From positions 186,001 through 250,000 of the forward strand of contig NZ_BBZJ01000019.1 in assembly GCF_001417775.1 (NCBI RefSeq): a stretch of 64,000 nucleotides of DNA, read 5' to 3'. Below, in pieces: positions 17,304 through 25,906 of this stretch; the stretch's first letter is position 1; every line of letters starts with the position of its first letter. The position numbers and the translations under genes are program-made. Below the pieces are notes generated by a model. That model saw nothing but the letters and a program-made list of their open reading frames with translations, was not told where the DNA came from and searched no databases. Source of the stretch: Streptomyces sp. TP-A0356 (GTDB taxonomy: Bacteria > Actinomycetota > Actinomycetes > Streptomycetales > Streptomycetaceae).

Positions 17304-18419
17304 TCACAGCCAGCCGTTGCGCTTCAGCGTGCGGTGGATGCCCAGGCAGATGGCCACCGTGACGCCCATGATCACCGGGTAGCCGTACTTCCAGTGCAGC
17401 TCGGGCATGTACGAGAAGTTCATGCCGTACACCCCGCACACCATCGTCGGCACGGCGATGATCGCCGCCCACGCCGTGATCTTGCGCATGTCCTCGTTCT
17501 GCGCCACGGACGCCTGCGCCAGGTTCGCCTGGAGGATCGAGTTCAGCAGTTCGTCGAAGCCCACCACCTGCTCGTGGACCCGGGCGAGGTGGTCGGCGAC
17601 GTCACGGAAGTACTTCTGGATGTCGGGGTCGACCAGCCGCATCGGCCGCTCGCTCAGCAGCAGCATCGGCCGCAGCAGCGGCGCCACCGCCCGCTTGAAC
17701 TCCAGCACCTCGCGCTTGAGTTGGTAGATACGGCCCGCGTCCGTGCCCCGGGGCGTCCCCTTGCGGCCCGGCGAGAACACCTCCGTCTCCACCTCGTCGA
17801 TGTCGTCCTGGACGGCGTCCGCCACCGCGATGTAACCGTCGACGACGTGGTCGGCGATCGCGTGCAGCACGGCCGAGGGCCCCTTGGCGAGCAACTCGGG
17901 GTCGTCCTGCAGCCGGTGCCGCAGCGCCCGGAGCGAGCCCTGCCCGCCGTGCCGGACGGTGATGAAGAAGTCCCGGCCGGTGAAGCACATGACCTCTCCG
18001 GTCTCGACGAGCTCGCTGTTGGCGGTCAGCCGGTCGTGCTCGACGTAGTGGATGGTCTTGAAGACGGTGAAGAGGGAGTCGTCGTACCGCTCCAGCTTGG
18101 GGCGCTGGTGTGCCTGCACCGCGTCCTCGACCGCCAGCGGGTGCAGCCCGAACTCACTGGCGATATCGGCGAATTCGGCCTCCGTCGGCTCGTGCAGACC
18201 GATCCACACGAAGCCCCCGTCGCGCCGCACCAACCGCATCGCCTCGTGCGGGGACAGCGCCTTCTGGCTCTCGACGCGGACACCGTCGCGGTAGACGGCG
18301 CAGTCGACGACGGCGGACGGCGTCGCGGGGTCGCGCGTGGTGTCGTACGTGCCGCTGTCCTTGCGCAGGGAGGGGCGGGACGGGCGGACCACGGCGCGCA
18401 GGTCGCGAATCATCGACAT
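17304..18419 (-). CDS. corA: CorA-family magnesium/divalent metal transporter
   Basis: A 371-residue CorA-type channel. The long cytoplasmic domain is followed by two C-terminal membrane helices joined by the signature YGMNFSYMPEL. The predicted gate helix contains NLAQASVAQNEDMRKIT. ATG 18419 follows GAAGGAG. From memory, mycobacterial corA (Rv1239c) closes the same gene block. The region upstream is long (470 nt) and may contain a regulatory leader. Confidence 0.92.
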   Translation of the reverse strand: MSMIRDLRAVVRPSRPSLRKDSGTYDTTRDPATPSAVVDCAVYRDGVRVESQKALSPHEAMRLVRRDGGFVWIGLHEPTEAEFADIASEFGLHPLAVEDAVQAHQRPKLERYDDSLFTVFKTIHYVEHDRLTANSELVETGEVMCFTGRDFFITVRHGGQGSLRALRHRLQDDPELLAKGPSAVLHAIADHVVDGYIAVADAVQDDIDEVETEVFSPGRKGTPRGTDAGRIYQLKREVLEFKRAVAPLLRPMLLLSERPMRLVDPDIQKYFRDVADHLARVHEQVVGFDELLNSILQANLAQASVAQNEDMRKITAWAAIIAVPTMVCGVYGMNFSYMPELHWKYGYPVIMGVTVAICLGIHRTLKRNGWL

Positions 18420-18889
18420 GGCAGGCTCCTTCGCAACGAGCAACGAAGGCGCCGACGGCGGTCGGAACTGCCCGGAATGGGGACGTCCTGACAAGGGGTC
18501 TCCCGCCCTTCGATGAGGGAAGGATGTTTGGCACGTCCACAAAGCGGGGAGCACCGCACCCGTCGCGGTGGCGGACTTCGCTACTGATTCAGATCAGACA
18601 GATCAGGCAAAGCGAAACGAAGTGCTCTTCCGCGGTGGCACGGATGCGAGAGGTGGCAGCCAGCCAGAGCTGGATCAGCGGCAGGAAGAGCGGGTGGTAC
18701 TGCACGGTCGACTTCGATCCATAGCAGCCCCACCTCCTCCGGCCGGTCCCCCGTGAGGGAGTCTCATCGGCGTCGGGGCCGATCCGCGACGCTTGCGCGT
18801 GCTGCCCCGAACCACCGGGCAAGAGTATCAGCCGACTGAAGTGTCAAGGTGCTGCTTTGCCCCGTGCTGACGAGTTCTATGCTCGCCGC
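18420..18889. other. Long divergent intergenic region upstream of corA
   Basis: 470 nt between corA and the SUFU-like gene. On the minus strand it holds a TTGACA element (18841-18846) and a 15-codon ORF with an excellent ribosome site, so corA may have a leader of over 300 nt. Part of it (18575-18620) is unusually AT-rich. No riboswitch class was recognised. Confidence 0.5.
18675..18722 (-). CDS. Candidate 15-residue leader ORF upstream of corA
   Basis: ATG 18722 is preceded at nine bases by GGAGGAGGT, one of the strongest ribosome sites in the window. The frame encodes 15 residues rich in Ser, Arg and Thr with two Cys and ends with TGA about 255 nt before corA. It may be a regulatory leader peptide or a chance match. 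Confidence 0.35.
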   Translation of the reverse strand: MDRSRPCSTTRSSCR

Positions 18890-19474
18890 ATGGTTGATGT
18901 TCTTCCTCTGGTCGAGGCCCGGTTGCGCACCGCGCTGGGCGAACCGGACGCCCGCGCCGCGGTCACCTTCCTGGGCACGGACCGCATCGAGGTGCTGCGC
19001 TTCCAGGAGGGGGACCTCGTCCGCTACGCCACGCTCGGCATGTCCGCCCAGCCGATGACGGACCCCACGGCGGCGCTCGCCGACCCCGTCAAGGGACCCC
19101 GCGCCGAGCTGGTCCTCTCCGTCCGGGCCGGCCTCGCCGAGAGCGACAAGGTGCTCCGCCCGCTCGCCGTGCTCGCCGCGTCCCCGCAGGTGGAGGGCGT
19201 GGTCGTCGCCCCGGGAGCCTCGCTGGACGTGGGCGAACCGCTGTGGCCCGGCGCCCCGTTCACCTCGGTCCTGGTCGGCGAGCCCGGCGGCCTGGTCGAG
19301 GATCTGGAGCTGGACGAGCCGCTCGACCCGGTACGGTTCCTGCCGCTGCTGCCCATGACCCCGAACGAGGCCGCCTGGAAGCGGGTGCACGGCGCCCAGG
19401 CCCTCCAGGAGCGCTGGCTGACGAACGGGACGGACCTGCGGGACCCCGCCCGCCGATCCGTCCCGCTGGAGTGA
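18890..19474 (+). CDS. Suppressor-of-fused (SUFU) domain protein
   Basis: A 194-residue protein of the bacterial SUFU-like family (PF05076 type). The sequence is an alternating beta/helix fold with RAELVLSVRAGL, PFTSVLVGEPGGL and the C-terminal FLPLLPMTPNEAAWKRVHGAQAL segment. Bacterial members often occur as immunity-type or unknown proteins, and no partner toxin gene is adjacent. ATG 18890 gives the usual N-terminus MVDVLPLVEARL. It ends 30 nt from the convergent MFS gene. Confidence 0.75.
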   Translation: MVDVLPLVEARLRTALGEPDARAAVTFLGTDRIEVLRFQEGDLVRYATLGMSAQPMTDPTAALADPVKGPRAELVLSVRAGLAESDKVLRPLAVLAASPQVEGVVVAPGASLDVGEPLWPGAPFTSVLVGEPGGLVEDLELDEPLDPVRFLPLLPMTPNEAAWKRVHGAQALQERWLTNGTDLRDPARRSVPLE

Positions 19475-19504
19475 GCAAGCTCACCAACCTCTGGCCGGAT
19501 ACGG

Positions 19505-20770
19505 TCAGTTGGCAAAGGCCGTGACGCCGTCCTCGGTCGCGTGCCGCGGCTGGAGTTCCTCCGCTTCGTGGGTGAGCGCCTTCCGCCGTACGACGACCAC
19601 GACCGCGCCGGCCACCGCCGTGACCGCCGCGACCACGAACGGGACGTGGATGTCGCTCCACTCCTCGATCTTCGGCGCCAGGTAGGGCGCGGCAGCCGCG
19701 GCGAACCAGCGCACGAAGTTGTAGCCCGCGCTGGCCACCGGGCGCGGCGCGGCGGAGACGCCGAGGGCCAGTTCGGTGTAGACGGTGTTGTTCACGCCGA
19801 TGAACGCGCCGGACAGCATCGTGCAGACGACGGCGGTGGTGTGGTCGCCGTAGCCGAGAACCAGTACGTCGGTCGCGAGCAGTACCAGCGAGCCGCCGAG
19901 CACCTTCAGGGAGCCGAACCGCTGCTGCATGCGCGGCGCCACGACCACCGAGAAGACGGCGAGCAGCACGCCCCAGGCGAAGAACACCGCACCCGACTTG
20001 TACGGGGTCATGTTCAGCACGAACGGTGTGAAGGCCAGCACGGTGAAGAACGTGTAGTTGTAGAAGAACGCGGAGACGGCCGCGGAGGCCAGTCCGGCGT
20101 GGCCGAGCGCCTTGATCGGGTCCAGCAGTGAGGTCTTCCGCGCGGGCCTGGGCTGCTCCTTCAGGAACGCCGTGATGCACAGGAAGCCGACCGCCATCAG
20201 GAACGCGGTGCCGAAGAACGGGTAGCGCCAGCTGGCGTCGCCGAGCAGGGCGCCCACCAGCGGGCCGCACGCCATCCCGAGGCCGAGCGCGGACTCGTAC
20301 AGCAGGATCGCCGCGGCGCTGCCCCCGGCCGCCGCGCCGACGATGACGGCGAGGGCCGTGGAGACGAAGAGCGCGTTGCCCAGGCCCCAGCCGGCTCGGA
20401 AGCCGACGAGCTGCCCGACCGAGTCCGAGGTGCCCGCCAGGCCCGCGAAGACCACGACGAGGGCGAGGCCGAGGAGGAGCGTCTTGCGGCCGCCGATGCG
20501 GCTGGAGACGAAGCCGGTGACCAGCATCGCGACGGCGGTGATCAGGAAGTACGAGGTGAAGAGCAGGGAGACCTGGCTGGGCGTGGCCTGCAGGCCCTTG
20601 GCGATGGACGGCAGGATCGGGTCGACGAGCCCGATCCCCATGAACGCGACGACGGACGCGCCGGCCGTTGCCCAGACGGCCTTCGGCTGACGCAGGATTC
20701 CGCCGGCTCCCGCGTCGAACGGGTCCGCCTCGGCCGCTGCTGTGGCGGGTCCTCCTGTGCTGCTGCTCAT
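19505..20770 (-). CDS. Major facilitator superfamily exporter
   Basis: A 421-residue 12-helix MFS transporter. The A-loop motif is RIGGRKTLLLG between helices 2 and 3, and the early GLVDPILPSI is typical of drug:H+ antiporters (DHA1). Substrate not deducible. ATG 20770 is chosen; the upstream frame to 20812 lies within the promoter. A palindrome 51 nt upstream suggests control by a MarR-type repressor, though no regulator gene is adjacent. Confidence 0.88.
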   Translation of the reverse strand: MSSSTGGPATAAAEADPFDAGAGGILRQPKAVWATAGASVVAFMGIGLVDPILPSIAKGLQATPSQVSLLFTSYFLITAVAMLVTGFVSSRIGGRKTLLLGLALVVVFAGLAGTSDSVGQLVGFRAGWGLGNALFVSTALAVIVGAAAGGSAAAILLYESALGLGMACGPLVGALLGDASWRYPFFGTAFLMAVGFLCITAFLKEQPRPARKTSLLDPIKALGHAGLASAAVSAFFYNYTFFTVLAFTPFVLNMTPYKSGAVFFAWGVLLAVFSVVVAPRMQQRFGSLKVLGGSLVLLATDVLVLGYGDHTTAVVCTMLSGAFIGVNNTVYTELALGVSAAPRPVASAGYNFVRWFAAAAAPYLAPKIEEWSDIHVPFVVAAVTAVAGAVVVVVRRKALTHEAEELQPRHATEDGVTAFAN

Positions 20771-20820
20771 GTGTGGCCTCGCAGTTCTCGACAAGGTGGT
20801 TGGCGTATACACATATTAAG

Positions 20821-20833
20821 TTAGCGAGGCTAA
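20821..20833. promoter_or_regulatory. Palindromic operator candidate of the MFS gene
   Basis: TTAGCGAGGCTAA has perfect 5-bp arms and a 3-bp centre within an AT-rich stretch (20804-20840), 51 nt upstream of the transporter start. The arms and spacing resemble MarR-family operators near actinobacterial efflux genes. The match to the DtxR/DmdR iron box is poor. Confidence 0.5.
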
Positions 20834-20942
20834 ATAGTGCAAGTGGCATCTAGTTCTCGCAGGTGAAGCGGGCATGAGGGGGCGACGCCGGACGGGTGAT
20901 CGTCCTTGACGCGGCGCGGGACGGGGAGGACCGTGGGGCCCT

Positions 20943-21584
20943 ATGAGGGGCGAACCCAGTTGCCCGAAGTGTGGTGGCCGGGTCAGGGCTCCCGGACTCT
21001 TTGCCGACTCCTGGCAGTGCGATGTGCACGGGAACGTGCATCCGCTGCAGCCCGTGATCCCGCCCAGCGTCGAGGCCCTCAGCGTCGTGGTGCACCGCGC
21101 CAAGGTGCCGGTGTGGATGCCGTGGCCGTTGCCGGTCGGCTGGCTGTTCACGGGGGTGGCCTACGCCGGTGACGACCGCAGCGGGGGCCGTGCGACCGCC
21201 GTGGCCTGCTCGGGCCCCGGGCCGCTCGGCGGTGTCGGGGAGCTGATCCTCGTCGCCGAGGAGTTGGGGGTCGGCCTCGGTGCGCGGTACGCGGGCGTCG
21301 AGGGCCCGGACCCCGGCCCCTATCTGAACGTCGAGAAGCCGCCCCAGGCGAAGGTGCTGGCCGTCGGCCGCCCCACTCCGCTGTGGCATGTCTCGGGCAC
21401 CCCCGACGACCGCGCGGTCTTCGCGGGCGAGGCGTGCGGCCTGTGGCTGTGGGCGGTCGTCTGGCCCGAGCAGTCGGGTCTGCTGATGTACGACGAGATG
21501 GTGCTGACGGACGTGCGGGACGCGGGCGCCGAGGTGGACCTGCTGCCCTGCGGAGCGCTGTCGCCTCGCCTGCTGGAGCCGTGA
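20943..21584 (+). CDS. Conserved protein with N-terminal Cys motif, unknown function
   Basis: A 213-residue protein. The N-terminus has a rubredoxin-like zinc motif CPKCGG with a second pair around CDVHG. The rest is hydrophobic-rich but globular, with PLPVGWLFTGVAYAGDDRSG and ALPLW-type strands. I know it as a conserved Streptomyces family without function. ATG 20943 follows GGAGGA at some distance. Confidence 0.78.
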   Translation: MRGEPSCPKCGGRVRAPGLFADSWQCDVHGNVHPLQPVIPPSVEALSVVVHRAKVPVWMPWPLPVGWLFTGVAYAGDDRSGGRATAVACSGPGPLGGVGELILVAEELGVGLGARYAGVEGPDPGPYLNVEKPPQAKVLAVGRPTPLWHVSGTPDDRAVFAGEACGLWLWAVVWPEQSGLLMYDEMVLTDVRDAGAEVDLLPCGALSPRLLEP

Positions 21585-21741
21585 CTCCGCAACCATGGCA
21601 ATGGGGCGTGACATCCGGCATGACGCGCGGCCTGCCGTGAGCGTAGGGGGCGGACCCCCTCGGCGGGTGTGACAGGGCACCCGGGACTCCCGTTATCCTT
21701 GAGCGTCCCCTTCCGTCCGGTCACCGCTTGGAGTTCGTGTC

Positions 21742-22608
21742 GTGCGCATCGATCTGCACACCCACTCCACCGCGTCCGACGGTACGGACACCCCGGCCGA
21801 GCTGGTGCGCGGCGCCGCCGCGGCCGGACTGGACGTCGTCGCTCTCACCGACCACGACACCACCCGCGGCCACGCGGAGGCGATCGACGCGCTGCCCGAG
21901 GGCCTGACCCTCGTCACCGGCGCGGAACTCTCCTGTCGGCTGAACGGCGTCGGCATGCACATGCTGGCCTACCTCTTCGACCCCGAGGACCCCGCACTGC
22001 TCGCCGAGCGCGAGCTGGTCAGGGACGACCGGGTGCCGCGGGCCCACGCGATGATCGCCAAGCTGCGGGAGCTGGGCGTGCCGGTCACCTGGGAGCAGGT
22101 GGCGGGCATCGCGGGCGACGGGTCGGTCGGACGGCCGCACATCGCCTCCGCCCTGGTCGAGCTCGGCGTCGTGGACAGCGTCTCGGACGCGTTCACGCCC
22201 CAGTGGCTGGCCGACGGCGGGCGCGCGTACGTCGAGAAGCACGAGACCGACCCCTTCGAGGCGATCCGGCTGGTGAAGGCCGCGGGTGGGGTCACCGTCT
22301 TCGCGCACCCGGCCGCCGTCAAGCGCGGCCGGACCGTGCCGGAGTCCGCCATCGCGGACCTCGCCGCCGCCGGGCTCGACGGTATCGAGGTCGACCACAT
22401 GGACCACGACCCGGCGACCCGGGCACGGCTGCGCGGGCTGGCCGACGAGCTCGGGCTCCTGGCCACGGGCTCCTCCGACTACCACGGCAGCCGCAAGACG
22501 TGCGTGCTCGGGGAACACACCACCGACCCCGAGGTGTACGGGGAGATCATCCGGCGGGCCACCGGGGCGTTCCCGGTGCCGGGGACCGGCGGACGCCGCA
22601 GCGCCTGA
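21742..22608 (+). CDS. PHP-domain phosphoesterase
   Basis: A 288-residue polymerase-and-histidinol-phosphatase-fold enzyme. Metal ligands are visible in DLHTHSTASDG, LTDHDT, GAELSC, FAHPA, EVDHMDHDP and SSDYHG. Family members of this length include RNase AM and nucleoside 3',5'-bisphosphate phosphatase (YciV type), so a role in 5' RNA trimming or pAp hydrolysis is likely. Cytoplasmic. GTG start at 21742. The MarC gene follows after 173 nt. Confidence 0.87.
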   Translation: MRIDLHTHSTASDGTDTPAELVRGAAAAGLDVVALTDHDTTRGHAEAIDALPEGLTLVTGAELSCRLNGVGMHMLAYLFDPEDPALLAERELVRDDRVPRAHAMIAKLRELGVPVTWEQVAGIAGDGSVGRPHIASALVELGVVDSVSDAFTPQWLADGGRAYVEKHETDPFEAIRLVKAAGGVTVFAHPAAVKRGRTVPESAIADLAAAGLDGIEVDHMDHDPATRARLRGLADELGLLATGSSDYHGSRKTCVLGEHTTDPEVYGEIIRRATGAFPVPGTGGRRSA

Positions 22609-22781
22609 CCCTGTCGTAGTTCCCCTGCGTTCCCTCTGCGTTCCCCCTGCTTCTGCTTCCGGGGGCACCCGGCGCCCGCCGCCGTGCCCCGCCGTCGCGC
22701 GCCTCCCGGCGCACCGACCGTCCCCGCGGCCGCGGCCCGCCCGCTGTCGTCTGCTCGCCCGTTCCTCTCCGCAAGGCCCCC

Positions 22782-23387
22782 ATGTTCGACGTCGCCGTCT
22801 TCGGTTCCCTCTTCCTGACCCTCTTCGTGATCATGGATCCCCCCGGGATCACCCCGATCTTCCTGGCGCTCACCGCGGGGCGCCCCGCCAAGGTGCAGAG
22901 GCGGATGGCCTTCCAGGCCGTCTGTGTCGCCGGCGGCGTCATAGCCGTCTTCGGCCTGCTCGGCCACCAGATCCTGAACTATCTGCATGTCTCCGTGCCC
23001 GCGCTGATGATCGCGGGTGGGCTGCTGCTCCTGCTGATCGCCCTCGACCTGCTGACCGGCAAGACGGACGAGCCCAAGCAGACCAAGGACGTCAACGTGG
23101 CCCTCGTGCCGCTCGGCATGCCGCTGCTGGCCGGACCGGGCGCGATCGTCTCGGTGATCCTGGCGGTCCAGAAGGCCGGCAGCGTGGGCACCCAGGTGTC
23201 CGTGTGGACGGCGATCCTCGCCATCCACATCGTGCTGTGGCTGGTCATGCGCTACTCGCTGCTGATCATCAGGGTGATCAAGGACGGCGGCGTGGTCCTG
23301 GTGACCCGTCTCGCGGGCATGATGCTCTCCGCGATCGCCGTGCAGCAGATCATCAACGGGGTCACCCAGGTCGTGCACGGAGCCTGA
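22782..23387 (+). CDS. MarC-family integral membrane protein
   Basis: A 201-residue protein with six predicted membrane helices and the MarC/UPF0056 pattern (MDPPGITPIFLALT, NVALVPLGMPLLAGPGAI, ITRLAGMMLSAIAVQ-like helix 6). The family was once linked to antibiotic resistance but its transport substrate is unknown. ATG 22782 is the first Met in frame. A perfect hairpin follows the stop. Confidence 0.88.
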   Translation: MFDVAVFGSLFLTLFVIMDPPGITPIFLALTAGRPAKVQRRMAFQAVCVAGGVIAVFGLLGHQILNYLHVSVPALMIAGGLLLLLIALDLLTGKTDEPKQTKDVNVALVPLGMPLLAGPGAIVSVILAVQKAGSVGTQVSVWTAILAIHIVLWLVMRYSLLIIRVIKDGGVVLVTRLAGMMLSAIAVQQIINGVTQVVHGA

Positions 23388-23415
23388 GCGCCGCGGCGGT
23401 CCCCGGTACGCACGA

Positions 23416-23447
23416 AGCCCCGTACGGCATCGATGCCGTACGGGGCT
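23416..23447. terminator. Perfect palindromic terminator between convergent genes
   Basis: A 32-bp perfect palindrome (two 16-bp arms, no spacer) between the end of marC (23387) and the end of the convergent small gene (23477). There is no T tract, which is common for GC-rich actinobacterial terminators. Confidence 0.75.
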
Positions 23448-23476
23448 CCCAAGTCTTGAGAACGTCGCGCGACCCG

Positions 23477-23629
23477 TTACGACGCGGACGTGTCGGCCGG
23501 GCGGATCCAAAGACGCTGCCCGATGGCGGCGGCCTGCTGAACGATCTGCTTGACGGAGGCGGCGTCCACAACGGTGGTGTCCACGGGCGTACCGTCGACG
23601 TCGTCGAGGCGCATGATTTCGAAGCGCAC
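23477..23629 (-). CDS. Conserved 50-residue protein
   Basis: Small acidic-neutral protein beginning MRFEIMRLDDVDG and ending in a helix (VDAASVKQIVQQAAAIGQRLWIRP). GTG 23629 is preceded by AGGGAG at seven bases; the longer ATG 23653 sits directly on a GGAGG and is less likely. I recognise it as a widespread Streptomyces small protein without function. Divergent from the NYN gene. Confidence 0.7.
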   Translation of the reverse strand: MRFEIMRLDDVDGTPVDTTVVDAASVKQIVQQAAAIGQRLWIRPADTSAS

Positions 23630-23742
23630 AGGCTTCTCCCTTCGTCTGGTCATCCTCCTGCGGAGAACTACTGGTGGGTGGAGCGCGGGGCGACGGTGCC
23701 CGGCGTTCCTGTATGGATTCAACGGGATGCTTGTTACAAACA

Positions 23743-23759
23743 TTCCCTACGCTAAGGAA
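23743..23759. promoter_or_regulatory. Near-palindromic operator candidate in AT-rich region
   Basis: TTCCCTACGCTAAGGAA has 7-bp arms with one mismatch around CGC. It lies in an AT-rich island (about 23728-23790) in the divergent region between the 50-residue protein and the NYN protein, where promoters of both are expected. Confidence 0.35.
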
Positions 23760-23878
23760 ATTTTTCGAGTCGCTAATTACTGGCCGGTAAGAGGTCTGAA
23801 TCGGTGTGATATGCGTTCATGGTGCACTGATCGGGACCGGTTGTGTTCGCAGCGTGACCGCCGGGACAATGGAGGCAT

Positions 23879-24775
23879 ATGAACGACGACCTGGCGGGGC
23901 TCGGCGCCCGCATCGACCGCACGAACGAGCTGCTCCAGCGCATGCTCGCCGAGGTGGCGAAGACGCCCTCGACCCATGCGATCTTCGTCGACGCCGGCTA
24001 TCTGTATGCGGCCGCGGGACGGCTCGTGGCCGGTACGGAGGACCGCCGGGCCTTCGACCTCGACGCCGAAGGGCTGATCGACGCCCTGATCGACAAGGCG
24101 CGCACCATCTTCGCGGACAGCCGGCTGCTGCGCGTGTACTGGTACGACGGCGCCAGACGCCGCATCCACACGGCGGAACAGCAGTCCATCGCCGAGCTTC
24201 CGGATGTGAAGGTGCGGCTCGGCAACCTCAACGCCAACAACCAGCAGAAGGGCGTCGACTCCCTCATCAGAACCGATCTGGAGTCACTCGCCCGGCACCG
24301 CGCGATCAGCGACGCGGCGCTCATCGGCGGCGACGAGGACCTGGTGTCGGCGGTCGAGGCGGCGCAGGGCTACGGGGCGCGCGTGCACCTGTGGGGCATC
24401 GAGGCACCCGAGGGCCGCAACCAGGCGGAGCCGCTGCTGTGGGAGGTCGACAGCCAGCGCACCTTCGAACTCGACTTCTTCAAGCCGTATGTGACCCGGC
24501 GGACGGCCGCGAGCTACGAGCCGTCGTCGGCGGCCCGTCCCACCCGCGAGGACGTCCGTTTCGTGGGCGCCCAGATCGCGGCGAAGTGGCTGGTGGCGCG
24601 TGGCCGGGAGGCGATGGCGGAACTGCTCACCGGACACCCGTATCTGCCCGGCTCCATCGACCAGGACCTGCTGGTGGAGGCGGAGGGCCTGCTGCAGTAC
24701 TCGCTGCGCGGCCAGTCCGATCTGCGGCGCGCGCTGCGGGACGGCTTCTGGGAGCACCTGCAGGCGCAGTACTAG
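23879..24775 (+). CDS. NYN-domain (LabA/DUF88-like) protein
   Basis: A 298-residue protein with a PIN-like NYN ribonuclease fold. Acidic residues for metal binding are visible in FVDAGYLYAAAG, VYWYDGA, QKGVDSLIRTDL and LIGGDEDLVSAVE. The C-terminal 100 residues form a helical extension. RNA processing or tRNA/rRNA cleavage is inferred from the family. ATG 23879 follows GGAGG by only three bases, a short but workable spacing. A proline-free N-terminal helix (1-30) precedes the NYN domain. Confidence 0.85.
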   Translation: MNDDLAGLGARIDRTNELLQRMLAEVAKTPSTHAIFVDAGYLYAAAGRLVAGTEDRRAFDLDAEGLIDALIDKARTIFADSRLLRVYWYDGARRRIHTAEQQSIAELPDVKVRLGNLNANNQQKGVDSLIRTDLESLARHRAISDAALIGGDEDLVSAVEAAQGYGARVHLWGIEAPEGRNQAEPLLWEVDSQRTFELDFFKPYVTRRTAASYEPSSAARPTREDVRFVGAQIAAKWLVARGREAMAELLTGHPYLPGSIDQDLLVEAEGLLQYSLRGQSDLRRALRDGFWEHLQAQY

Positions 24776-24874
24776 GGCGCTTGTGACGGATCCCCGTCGC
24801 GACGCCACTGAGATCCGTCGCAGAGGGGCCCCTGGTCCAGGCCGCCTGGGCAGCCTCGGACCGACTGCGCCGGG

Positions 24875-25774
24875 CTACGACCGTGTCCCCGGGGATGGCG
24901 CGGGCTGGGGGAGCCGGTCCCAGAAGGCGGCGAGGGCACGGGCCGTGTGGTCGGGCTGGTCCGTGTTGGGGGAGTGCTCCGCGTCCGGTACGACGGTGCG
25001 GTGCGCGTCCAGCCGGTCGGCCATGTCGTCCAGGAGGGGGATGGGCCAGGTGTCGTCACGGTCCCCGGACAGCACGTGCACGGGCAGGCCGACGGCGGCC
25101 AGTTCCTCCACGCGGTCGGGTTCCTCGCACAGCTGACGGCCCGTGGCGAGCAGCTGGGCAGGGCTGTTGCCGAGCCAGCGGCGGCGCAGCTCCTCGCCGT
25201 CGGAGAGTCCCTCGTCGAGTGCGCGGGTGTCGGCCTCCTCCGGAGGATCCATGGCCTGCATGGCGTCCCAGACCTGAGCCATGTCCAGTACGGCGAGGGC
25301 GTCGCGCAGCAGCTTGACGCGCTGCTGCTGGGGGACGGAGATCTGGGCCGGTCCGGAGGCCATCAGGGTGAGCGAGACGAACGGGGAGGCGTCGAGGAGG
25401 ACGGCGGCACGAGCGATCTGGCCGCCCAGGGAGTGCCCCAGCAGATGCACGGGACCGCCGACGGCCCGCGCCTGCGCGAGCACGTCCCGGGCCAGCTCGC
25501 TCTGCGCGTACGGCGCCTCGTCGTCCCGGGGGCCGGGGGACTCGTACTGCCCCCGCCCGTCCACGGCGACCGTCCGGTACCCGGCCGCCGCGAGGAGCGG
25601 CTGCAGGGGGATGAAGTCCTCCTTGCTCCCGGTGAAACCGGGGAGCAGGAGGGCGGTCCCGTTGACCGTCGGTGACACCGGGGCCGCCTCCAGAACGGCG
25701 AACTCCCCGCGCTCCGTTACGAGCCGGTGGGCCCGGACGCCGGGGGGCGGGGTGAAGGTCGGGGGACGGCTCAT
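24875..25774 (-). CDS. Alpha/beta-hydrolase fold protein
   Basis: A 299-residue hydrolase. The nucleophile elbow is GHSLGG, the oxyanion strand is LLPGFTGSKEDF, the acid is in LSGDRDDTWP and the His in DAEHSPNTDQPD. It probably cleaves a small ester, but substrate is unknown. ATG 25774 is the only good start. It runs convergent with the NYN gene. Confidence 0.87.
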   Translation of the reverse strand: MSRPPTFTPPPGVRAHRLVTERGEFAVLEAAPVSPTVNGTALLLPGFTGSKEDFIPLQPLLAAAGYRTVAVDGRGQYESPGPRDDEAPYAQSELARDVLAQARAVGGPVHLLGHSLGGQIARAAVLLDASPFVSLTLMASGPAQISVPQQQRVKLLRDALAVLDMAQVWDAMQAMDPPEEADTRALDEGLSDGEELRRRWLGNSPAQLLATGRQLCEEPDRVEELAAVGLPVHVLSGDRDDTWPIPLLDDMADRLDAHRTVVPDAEHSPNTDQPDHTARALAAFWDRLPQPAPSPGTRS

Positions 25775-25906
25775 GGGGCGAGGTTACCGGGCGGTTGGGA
25801 CGGGATGCGGGTGGGGCCGGGTGACATCACGGTGTACGGAGACGGAGGAAACGCCGATGGCCCGCCCCCACGGGATGTGGGGGCGGGCCATCGAACGAGC
25901 GTCGGA

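Noticed and set aside
18589..18822. A minus-strand ORF upstream of corA with a hydrophobic C-terminus
   Set aside because: No clear start with a ribosome site; the competing 15-codon ORF in another frame has a much better one.
20815..20837. Iron box (DmdR/IdeR) upstream of the MFS gene
   Set aside because: The half-sites and spacing match the 19-bp consensus at only about 11 positions.
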